From the NCBI GenBank assembly GCA_964398365.1, contig CAYNMC010000032.1, positions 1 through 50,153 on the forward strand: DNA of 50,153 nt. Direction: 5' to 3'. The translations under genes were made by a program, and so were the position numbers. This document shows, one piece after another, positions 41,000-47,599 of this stretch. This DNA is from CAYNMC01 sp964398365. GTDB taxonomy: Bacteria > Patescibacteriota > Microgenomatia > UBA1400 > CAYNMC01. Each line of letters starts with the position of its first letter. The first letter of the stretch is position 1. The notes under the pieces are model-generated. The model worked only from the letters and a program-made list of their open reading frames with translations. It made no database searches and was not told where the DNA came from.

Positions 41000-41083
41000 A
41001 TGATAAAATTAAGCGATATGAGATTTCAGCTTAAAGCCGATTTTGAGCTCACCGGGGATCAGCCGGAAGCGATAGATAAATAA
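41000..41083 (+). pseudogene. duplicated 5' fragment of uvrB
   Basis: Bases 41000-41073 repeat the first 74 bases of uvrB (41797-41870) with 72 identities, in the same orientation. The frame reads MIKLSDMRFQLKADFEL and TGDQPEAIDK, then stops at 41081-41083 after diverging from uvrB. The two copies bracket the toxin-antitoxin pair. Confidence 0.95.
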
Positions 41084-41096
41084 ATGAATTTATTTT

Positions 41097-41378
41097 TTAT
41101 TCAAAAGATAACCTTAAGCGGACATTAAAAGCGCCGGCAAGACGTTTGAGCAAATTCAAAGAAGGATTGGCAAGCATATTTTCTACCCTTGAGATTACTG
41201 CTTGGGTAGTTTTGGCTTTTTTGGCGAGCTCTCCCTGGCTCATTTTTTTGTTTAGTCTTTGGTTGATGATTTGCCGGGAAAGCTGATATTCCACTTCAGA
41301 TTCTTCCCACGTTTTCTTGAACTGGGGATCTTTTAGACTTTCTTTAAGATGGTCTTGCAAAGTATAAATTTTTCTCAT
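41097..41378 (-). CDS. XRE-family antitoxin (HigA-like)
   Basis: 93 residues. An N-terminal helical segment (about 1-38) precedes a Cro/C1-type helix-turn-helix (QRLNKKMSQGELAKKAKTTQAVISRVEN, about 40-68) and a short tail (AGAFNVRLRLSFE). Antitoxins of this kind neutralise RelE/HigB ribonucleases and repress their own operon. Its gene follows the toxin gene, the order typical of higBA. Its ATG is 6 bases after a TATATT -10 box, so a leaderless mRNA is predicted. Confidence 0.88.
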   Translation of the reverse strand: MRKIYTLQDHLKESLKDPQFKKTWEESEVEYQLSRQIINQRLNKKMSQGELAKKAKTTQAVISRVENMLANPSLNLLKRLAGAFNVRLRLSFE

Positions 41379-41384
41379 GATTTT

Positions 41385-41413
41385 AATATATCTTAAAAGA
41401 TATATTATGTCAA
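41385..41413 (-). promoter_or_regulatory. antitoxin promoter inside a 22-bp palindrome
   Basis: AATATATCTT-AA-AAGATATATT at 41385-41406 is a perfect palindrome. On the minus strand TTGACA (41413-41408), a 17-base spacer and TATATT (41390-41385) form a consensus promoter. The palindrome covers the spacer and -10, so the antitoxin or TA complex probably binds here. The -35 box overlaps the toxin stop codon. Confidence 0.82.
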
Positions 41414-41760
41414 TGGTTAATTTTATAATCTTTTAATCTTTTAAGAGCGATTTCAATTTCTTTTTTTGGTGTTTTTTGTTTTTTTTTGTAAAAAGCATGT
41501 AATAAAAGGATTTTTTTGCCAGTATAAGCAACATATAAAATTCTGACATTTTCCTTACTCCTGATTTTGATTTCCCATAAGGGCGTGCCGGTTAATTTTT
41601 TAAGATGAGGAATAGCTCCTTGTAAGCCATATTCAGCAAGATGCATGAGAATGCGGAAGATTTTAACTTTGGTTTTGGGTAAACAATTATCTAAAAAATC
41701 ATGGATGGGATTCTCGCCTGAAGAAGAAAGCCAATAAATAATTTCCCAAGTTGCTTTCAT
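41410..41760 (-). CDS. RelE/HigB-like toxin (Gp49 family)
   Basis: 116 residues, RelE-superfamily mRNA interferase of the phage-derived Gp49-like/HigB type: NPIHDFLDNCLPKTKVKIFRIL, then PHLKKLTGTPLWEIKIRSKENVRILYVAY and LLLHAFYKKKQKTPKKEIEIALKR. The basic residues in KIRSKENVRILY and the HAFYKKKQKTP motif are those expected at the active site. It is the first gene of the TA pair and is transcribed away from uvrB. Confidence 0.9.
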   Translation of the reverse strand: MKATWEIIYWLSSSGENPIHDFLDNCLPKTKVKIFRILMHLAEYGLQGAIPHLKKLTGTPLWEIKIRSKENVRILYVAYTGKKILLLHAFYKKKQKTPKKEIEIALKRLKDYKINH

Positions 41761-41796
41761 TATTTTTAATTTAACAATTAGTAACAGTGAGGATCA

Positions 41797-43806
41797 ATGA
41801 TAAAATTAAGCGATATGAGATTTCAGCTTAAAGCCGATTTTGAGCCCACCGGCGATCAGCCGGAAGCGATCAAGAATTTAACCGAAGCACTCGAGAAAAA
41901 TAAACGCTTTCAGGTTTTGCTGGGTGTGACTGGTAGCGGTAAAACTTTTACCATAGCTAATGTCATCCAAAATTTACAAAAACCGGCGTTGATTATTTCC
42001 CATAATAAAACGTTGGCTGCCCAGCTTTATCAGGAATTTAAGGAATTTTTTCCGGATAATGCTGTTTCCTATTTTGTTTCTTATTATGATTATTATCAAC
42101 CGGAATCTTATATTCCCCAAACCGATACTTATATTGCCAAAGAAGCAGAAATCAACGAAGAGATTGACAAGTTAAGATTATTAGCCACCAGCCACATTTT
42201 TTCCCGAAGAGATGTCATTGTCGTCGCCTCGGTTTCCTGCATTTATAATATCGGTTCTCCAAAAGAGTATCGTAATCGAGTCTTAATTTTCAAAAATGAA
42301 CAAATATTTAACAGAGAAAAATTTTTGTATTCTTTAGTTTCACTTTTTTATAAAAGATCAAGATTAAAATTGGAAAGAGGTAATTTTTTTGTTCGAGGAG
42401 AAAATGTGGAGATTTATCCGGCTTACGCTGATGAAATTATTAGGGTTGTTTGGAAAAAGAATAAAATTAGCAAAATCAGTAGCCGGCCGGTTTTTGGCGG
42501 TCAAGAAAGAAAATTAAACCAATATTATTTATATCCAGCCAAACATTATTTAGCCGATCCCCAAACCTTAAAAAATGCTTTTGCTCAAATTCGCCAGGAT
42601 TTAAAGATTAGGCTTGATGAATTAAAAAAACAAAAAAAATTTTTAGAAGCCAATCGTTTGGAGCAAAGAGTTAATTATGATTTGGAAATGATTAGGGAAA
42701 TGGGTTATGTCAATGGTATTGAAAATTATTCGCGTTATTTTGATGGCCGCCTACCCGGGGAGGCCCCTTATACTTTAGTTGATTATTTTCGTCATCAGTA
42801 TGGTGATAATTTTTTAGTAGTTATTGATGAGTCTCACATGACCGTGCCTCAGTTACGGGGAATGTATCGGGGGGATCAGTCACGCAAAAATACACTCATT
42901 AACTTTGGTTTTCGGCTACCTTCTTGTTTGGATAACCGGCCTTTAAAGTTTACCGAATTTATGGTCCGTGTCCCGCAAGCAATTTTCGTTTCTGCCACCC
43001 CGGATGAATGGGAAATTAGACAAGTTGGCGGCAAAGTTGTGGAACAATTAATCCGACCCACGGGGTTAGTGGATCCTCAGGTCGAAATTCGTCCTACAAG
43101 CAAGCAAGTACAGGATTTAATTAGGGAAATTATTCTAAGAAAAAGAAAAAATGAAAGGGTATTAGTGACCACCCTGACCAAAAGAATGGCAGAAGAATTA
43201 AGTAATTATTTATCAGAACCAAATAATACCGGTGAAGTTTTAAACGTTCATTATTTACATGCTGATGTGGAGACCTTAGTGCGGACCGATATTTTACGTG
43301 ATTTGCGTTTGGGAAAGTATGATGTGATTGTGGGCGTTAATCTTTTGCGTGAGGGTTTGGACTTGCCTGAGGTTTCCTTGGTAGCAATTTTTGATGCCGA
43401 CAAACAAGGTTTTCTGCGCTCCAAAATTTCGCTTATCCAAACCATGGGCCGGGCAGCACGTCATGTCGCCAGTAAAGTTATTTTATATGCTGATGAGGTA
43501 AGTTTAGCGATGAAGGAAGCGATTGAGGAGGTTAACCGTCGAAGAAAAATTCAACTGGATTACAATCAAAAACATGGAATTACTCCTCAAACTATCAAGA
43601 AACCAGTCCGTGACCGCTTGGTGGAAAAATCAGAAGTTCAGGAAGAAAGTAATTTTGATGAAGATGGCTTGACACCTGGTGAGGCAAAAAAAATGCTTAT
43701 TAAATTAAACCGCAAAATGCGCGAATATGCCAAATTGTTGGAATTCGAGCAGGCGCTGAAGGTTAGAAAGAAGATCGAGAAGATAAAAGAAAGATTTGAG
43801 TTATAA
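41797..43806 (+). CDS. uvrB: UvrB excinuclease helicase subunit
   Basis: 669 residues. Helicase motif I GVTGSGKTFTIAN, beta-hairpin region YFVSYYDYYQPESYIPQTDTY (family YYDYYQPEAY), DEAD-type motif VVIDESHMTVPQL, SATPDEWE, motifs V-VI GVNLLREGLDLPEVSLVAI and QTMGRAARHV, and the C-terminal UVR domain (MLIKLNRKMREYAKLLEFEQA). It loads damaged DNA from UvrA and recruits UvrC. GAGGATCA precedes the ATG at 41797. M7 (41815, MRFQLKADFEPTGDQPEA) fits family N-termini better and lies 8 bases after TGATAAAAT, an extended -10 match, so it may be the true start. Confidence 0.96.
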   Translation: MIKLSDMRFQLKADFEPTGDQPEAIKNLTEALEKNKRFQVLLGVTGSGKTFTIANVIQNLQKPALIISHNKTLAAQLYQEFKEFFPDNAVSYFVSYYDYYQPESYIPQTDTYIAKEAEINEEIDKLRLLATSHIFSRRDVIVVASVSCIYNIGSPKEYRNRVLIFKNEQIFNREKFLYSLVSLFYKRSRLKLERGNFFVRGENVEIYPAYADEIIRVVWKKNKISKISSRPVFGGQERKLNQYYLYPAKHYLADPQTLKNAFAQIRQDLKIRLDELKKQKKFLEANRLEQRVNYDLEMIREMGYVNGIENYSRYFDGRLPGEAPYTLVDYFRHQYGDNFLVVIDESHMTVPQLRGMYRGDQSRKNTLINFGFRLPSCLDNRPLKFTEFMVRVPQAIFVSATPDEWEIRQVGGKVVEQLIRPTGLVDPQVEIRPTSKQVQDLIREIILRKRKNERVLVTTLTKRMAEELSNYLSEPNNTGEVLNVHYLHADVETLVRTDILRDLRLGKYDVIVGVNLLREGLDLPEVSLVAIFDADKQGFLRSKISLIQTMGRAARHVASKVILYADEVSLAMKEAIEEVNRRRKIQLDYNQKHGITPQTIKKPVRDRLVEKSEVQEESNFDEDGLTPGEAKKMLIKLNRKMREYAKLLEFEQALKVRKKIEKIKERFEL

Positions 43807-44610
43807 CTCACAACTAAATTTTAATTCTCCTTCACAGCGGTCTTTGCCTAAGCCGCCATTAACAAAATCATAATTTGGGCCACCGACCAAAATGTCATTA
43901 CCCGGACCACCGCTAAGTACATCCAAACCTTCAGCACCAATTAAACAATCATCCCCAAAACTACCAAAAAGCCAATCATTACCTTCAAAGCCAAAAATTA
44001 AATCATTGCCAAACGTTCCCATCAAAACCTCGCTTCTACAAGTTCCAAAAATGATTTTGTCAAATTTGATATTTTTGCAGGCTTCAGGAATTTCTGCCGC
44101 CACGCCAAACTGGATGGTAAAAATCACACTATTGTTTTGATAACTATTGTTTGCCGAGGAGTCAAAAACCACTTTGAATTGAAATTCTGTCATTTCACCC
44201 GGATTGAGGTTGATTAAAGGCAAGCCGCTCGGACCCATAGATTCGCTAAAAAAATGATTGAGATTTTTTGGTCCAAAAACATCACGGCCATTTTGGGTAA
44301 TAGTCAGTTTTAATTTTTGACTGATATTGCCGGTTTCCGAAGTTTTAATACCCTTGATTGAAATAACTCTACCTACTGTAGCATTATTCATGACTTTGAC
44401 TTGACGAGTTATCACATCACCCGGTAGCATATTAAGGATTTTAAATAAGGGTTGGTCCGCCGGCACACCCCAGTCAACCGATAGGTCGCCGATAGTCTGG
44501 GCTGTGGCCGGATGAACAAAATTTTTCCAAAGACCGGTTTTTGCGATCGCCAATAACAGAATAACAATTAAAATAATAATCCTGATTAATTTAAATTTGC
44601 TATCTTTCAT
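43801..44610 (-). CDS. exported TasA/camelysin-like protein with RTX-type calcium repeats
   Basis: 269 residues. A signal/anchor segment (about 8-28) precedes a beta-sandwich domain (about 40-180: GDLSVDWGVPADQPLFKI, MTEFQFKVVFDSS) like the TasA/spore-coat type, then hemolysin-type nonapeptide repeats (GTFGNDLIFGFEGNDWLFGS, GGPGNDILVGGPNYDFVNGG) that bind Ca2+. It ends with two Cys in RCEGELKFSCEL. It overlaps the uvrB end by 6 bases, tail to tail. It is the last gene of the SipW/TasA-like operon. Confidence 0.78.
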   Translation of the reverse strand: MKDSKFKLIRIIILIVILLLAIAKTGLWKNFVHPATAQTIGDLSVDWGVPADQPLFKILNMLPGDVITRQVKVMNNATVGRVISIKGIKTSETGNISQKLKLTITQNGRDVFGPKNLNHFFSESMGPSGLPLINLNPGEMTEFQFKVVFDSSANNSYQNNSVIFTIQFGVAAEIPEACKNIKFDKIIFGTCRSEVLMGTFGNDLIFGFEGNDWLFGSFGDDCLIGAEGLDVLSGGPGNDILVGGPNYDFVNGGLGKDRCEGELKFSCEL

Positions 44611-44613
44611 ACT

Positions 44614-45354
44614 TTAACTACCCGGTGTGGGACTGTCGCGATCAACAAAGTCTGCCGCCGTATCGGTATCCTTGCCGTCCGGTTCTCTTTCTAAAGAATG
44701 ACCTTCCCTGACCGGTCCGGCGGCTGGATTCCAAACGGCTGTATCATTACCATAATTCATTTGATCAATTACCACACCACTGGGATTCTTTAAGATTACT
44801 CTGTCACCATTATTGTTTAAAGCCAAAGGTGTGCCTCCAAGGGCATTTATTTTTTCAACACCACTAGGAATAGTCCAGAATTTCCAGGTATTAGTATCAT
44901 GAGAAAGAAGGGCAAACCCTAAAGCTGGAACATCAACATTGAGGTTTACCGTGACACAACTGTTGTTATCGCAAATTTGCCAATCTTTGAATGGAACAGC
45001 AAAATTATTAGAATTATAAATTTCTATCCACTCATTATTACCTTCGGTTTCTGTAGATCCGTTACTGGTTCTTGCATCGACATCATAGTAAACTTCATTA
45101 ATAACTAGTTTGATTACTGAAGGAGAAGGACTAAGTGATGGTGATGGAGAAGTTATTGGACTGGCCGAGGGACTAGGTGAAACAGTAGGTAAAGGGATAG
45201 GTGAAAGAGAAGGTGAGGCCAAACCAAAATCGGTCGCCACCGAGAGAATATTACCTTGCTTTTTTTCCGTATCGGTCAAATAAGAATAGGCAGTTTTAAA
45301 TCCTGCTAGTCCCAAAACTAAAAAGGCAAAAACCAACAAAAAAGGGCTTTTCAT
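44614..45354 (-). CDS. exported lamin-tail-domain protein with Ser/Pro linker
   Basis: 246 residues. A signal peptide of SipW type (LGLAGFKTAYSYLTDTEKKQ) and a short N-terminal part precede a Ser/Pro-rich linker (about 46-80). A lamin-tail domain (LTD) follows (VINEVYYDVD, NEWIEIYNSNN, DWQICDN, GDRVILKNPSGVVIDQMNYG, HSLEREPDG), a beta-sandwich that binds partners at the cell surface. It starts 2 bases after the signal peptidase gene, and its signal resembles that of the 45980 protein. Confidence 0.8.
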   Translation of the reverse strand: MKSPFLLVFAFLVLGLAGFKTAYSYLTDTEKKQGNILSVATDFGLASPSLSPIPLPTVSPSPSASPITSPSPSLSPSPSVIKLVINEVYYDVDARTSNGSTETEGNNEWIEIYNSNNFAVPFKDWQICDNNSCVTVNLNVDVPALGFALLSHDTNTWKFWTIPSGVEKINALGGTPLALNNNGDRVILKNPSGVVIDQMNYGNDTAVWNPAAGPVREGHSLEREPDGKDTDTAADFVDRDSPTPGS

Positions 45355-45356
45355 AT

Positions 45357-45911
45357 TTAAATTGACTGACTTTTTTTGCCCGCCAAATATTTTTTAATTT
45401 CTTTTTTGATATTAATAATTTCACTATAAATAATAATCGTGGCTGGTACAACAATCAAAAAAATGTAACCCATTTGTGTTCGGCTGAAAGTCACCGCATA
45501 GCCCAGATAGGGCAAACTGAAGATTACCTTACCCAATACATCCTTTTGGTTGACTTTTTTCACATCTGCACCTTGATTGGCATCACCTTTAGTTTGGTAA
45601 AAATAATCGCCATTGATTACCTCCCGAGCCACAACCCTGTGAGTGAGAGTTTCTTTAGCAGCCAGAAAAGTGATAATTTCACCTGGTTGGTAAAGAGGTA
45701 GATCAACAGGCGAGACGACACTCTTATTAAGATTGCTGATAACAATGATTGAGCCAGTTTTGATCGTCGGTTCCATGGAGCCGGACTGAACGACAAAAAA
45801 ATTAAAACCGGCGTTTTTCTGTCCATAAGTGTAAAAGGTGAGGCCGCCGAAAAGCAAAAGCAGAAAAATAAGTAAAAGATAAAAAGTATTAAAGATTTTT
45901 TTTAATTCCAT
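45357..45911 (-). CDS. sipW: SipW-type signal peptidase I
   Basis: 184 residues. A first span (about 10-30) is followed by the catalytic Ser motif SGSMEPTIKTGSIIVI and box D-like LTHRVVAREVING, where His replaces the Lys of ordinary bacterial enzymes (ER-type S26B), then TKGDANQGADVKKVNQKDVLGKV and a C-terminal span (about 145-165). SipW cleaves TasA-type preproteins. The genes on both sides encode proteins with SipW-like signal peptides, so they are its likely substrates. Confidence 0.88.
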   Translation of the reverse strand: MELKKIFNTFYLLLIFLLLLFGGLTFYTYGQKNAGFNFFVVQSGSMEPTIKTGSIIVISNLNKSVVSPVDLPLYQPGEIITFLAAKETLTHRVVAREVINGDYFYQTKGDANQGADVKKVNQKDVLGKVIFSLPYLGYAVTFSRTQMGYIFLIVVPATIIIYSEIINIKKEIKKYLAGKKSQSI

Positions 45912-45925
45912 AAAAACCTTCCCCC

Positions 45926-45959
45926 GGCAGGGCGCAGATTTGGGCTTCCGCGCCCTGCC
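45926..45959 (-). terminator. attenuator-like GC-rich hairpin before sipW
   Basis: GGCAGGGCGC (45926-45935) pairs with GCGCCCTGCC (45950-45959), 10 perfect pairs with a 14-base loop, standing out in AT-rich DNA. On the minus strand it follows the TasA-like gene; a run of five Ts comes 9 bases after the stem, just before the sipW ATG. Partial termination or mRNA stabilisation of the upstream gene is likely. Confidence 0.6.
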
Positions 45960-45979
45960 AGAGAATTTTACCCTTTACT

Positions 45980-47032
45980 CTACAGATCTGCGTCGTAATA
46001 ATCAATTAAGCCGGTTTCAAAAAGATAACTGTCACCATGCCATTTTATCATTGTTTTAGTTACCGAATTCCAATCACTGGCAAGGATTACCCAAACTTTG
46101 GCATTGGTTAAATTCTGATTAAGTTCAACTGTCTGATTGTTAATGCTGTAATCGCCGCTACTGTTGGTGGTAAAGGCTTTAATTTCGACAGTATCCGAAC
46201 CATTCCAAGGATTAGTTCCTGAAACCAGAACATAATTTGTATTGGGTGTCAAACCTTTAACAGATAAGTCGTATTTAAAGTCATCATCTTTAACTTTATA
46301 GACTAACTCGGCATATTTTCCAGGCAATTCCTCTTGGTCAATATCAGCCCAATCTGGCCCGCTTTTACTGACCATTTTAACGGTATTGGTTAACTGTTCA
46401 GCAAACAATGTGATATCAAAAGTTAAAATATCACCTTGAGCCCAGTTGGGAGTATCAGACTGCATATGATAGCTTTGGCTGACTTCCATTTTACCCCCAG
46501 CTGGAATCATTCCCAAGAATTCTCCTCTCTCTTGATCTAGTTTATCCAAGGTTTTATTGTCCGAATCAGTATAAATGGTTTGAAACCAGTAAGGCTGAGT
46601 ATCACCGGCGCGATAAACCTTTACCGACAAATCATAATTAATAACGCTGGAAATATGGTTATTATCACCATTACTACTAAAAACACATGTTTGACCATTC
46701 CAGTTACCCTCTTGATCAACACATTCTGGTTCGGTGACCGTTCCGCTTTTCTCTTCACCCAAAGTAATTTTTTTCCAGACATTAACAGGATTGGTGCCGA
46801 CATTATTAATAGTAAAGTTGATATACTCAGTCTGACTTGGCTTCATGTCTTTTAGCTCATAGGCACTTGTTTGTTCCCAAGGATTTTGGTTATTAACCGC
46901 AATATCAATAGTACCTGAAGAAAAGGTGTTGCCGGTTTTGGTTTCGGTGTCAGTAAAAAAGGCGCGGGTGGCGCCAAAACCAACGAGAGAAACCGCGGCA
47001 ATCGTAATTAAGCTTAAAAAAATTCTTCTCAT
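45980..47032 (-). CDS. TasA/camelysin-like exported fibre protein
   Basis: 350 residues. The signal peptide (ISLITIAAVSLVGFGATRAF) and following FFTDTETKTGNTFSSGTIDI match the TasA/CalY (M73) N-terminus that SipW processes. The beta-sandwich domain follows (about 40-210: YINFTINNVGTNPVNVWKKI, with a two-Cys loop CVDQEGNWNGQTC), and a second beta domain (about 230-350). TasA-type proteins assemble into extracellular fibres. AAAGGAGGTG precedes the ATG. It is the first gene of a four-gene operon with sipW. Confidence 0.82.
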   Translation of the reverse strand: MRRIFLSLITIAAVSLVGFGATRAFFTDTETKTGNTFSSGTIDIAVNNQNPWEQTSAYELKDMKPSQTEYINFTINNVGTNPVNVWKKITLGEEKSGTVTEPECVDQEGNWNGQTCVFSSNGDNNHISSVINYDLSVKVYRAGDTQPYWFQTIYTDSDNKTLDKLDQERGEFLGMIPAGGKMEVSQSYHMQSDTPNWAQGDILTFDITLFAEQLTNTVKMVSKSGPDWADIDQEELPGKYAELVYKVKDDDFKYDLSVKGLTPNTNYVLVSGTNPWNGSDTVEIKAFTTNSSGDYSINNQTVELNQNLTNAKVWVILASDWNSVTKTMIKWHGDSYLFETGLIDYYDADL

Positions 47033-47212
47033 TTATTTTTTCACCTCCTTTCTTTAAAGAATTTTGGATTGTTTTTACCTTCCGTGAGCGGTCAGGCTGA
47101 GGCAAGAAATTAAAAAGTAATTTCTTTAACAGCATATTAATGAAATTAAAATTGCTTGTCAACTAAAGAAAAATATGTCTAAGTATGACAAAGAGTAACT
47201 TTTTACACCCTC

Positions 47213-47265
47213 TTGACAAAAGACAAAGCTTTTTTATAATAGCACTTGTCAAGTTAGAGTGATAA
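47213..47265 (+). promoter_or_regulatory. groESL promoter with degenerate CIRCE
   Basis: TTGACA (47213-47218), 16-base spacer, TATAAT (47235-47240). ATAGCACTT-N9-GAGTGATAA at 47239-47265 matches the CIRCE arms at 15 of 18 positions and lies over the transcription start. HrcA control shared with hsp20 is likely. Confidence 0.85.
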
Positions 47266-47291
47266 AATAAGAAGATAAAAAGGAGGTTGCT

Positions 47292-47588
47292 ATGGTTAAA
47301 AAAACTCTTTCAAAAATTTTCCCCACTCAAGGTTATGTTTTAGTTGATCCGGAGGAAAAACAGAAAAAAACTTCTTCCGGCATTTATCTACCTGATTCTC
47401 ATGATGAAAAATCCCAACAAGGCAAAGTTTTAGCGGTGGGAGCCGATGAGCCCAAACGCAAAGCGCCTTGCAAAAAGGGTGACACGGTCATTTATAAGAA
47501 ATGGGGCGGTGATGAATTTAAACTGGGTTTAGGCGAGAAAGAATATTTATTTGTTAAATTTGAAGATATTTTAGCGGTTATCAAATAA
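47292..47588 (+). CDS. groES: GroES co-chaperonin
   Basis: 98 residues, usual length. Family features: GYVLVDPEEKQKKTSSGIYLPD with the mobile loop region, GKVLAVGADEP, KKGDTVIYKKWGGDEFKLG and the C-terminal YLFVKFEDILAVIK. It forms the heptameric lid of the GroEL chamber. AAAGGAGG precedes the ATG and it is 11 bases before groEL. Confidence 0.95.
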   Translation: MVKKTLSKIFPTQGYVLVDPEEKQKKTSSGIYLPDSHDEKSQQGKVLAVGADEPKRKAPCKKGDTVIYKKWGGDEFKLGLGEKEYLFVKFEDILAVIK

Positions 47589-47599
47589 AGGAGGTTATT

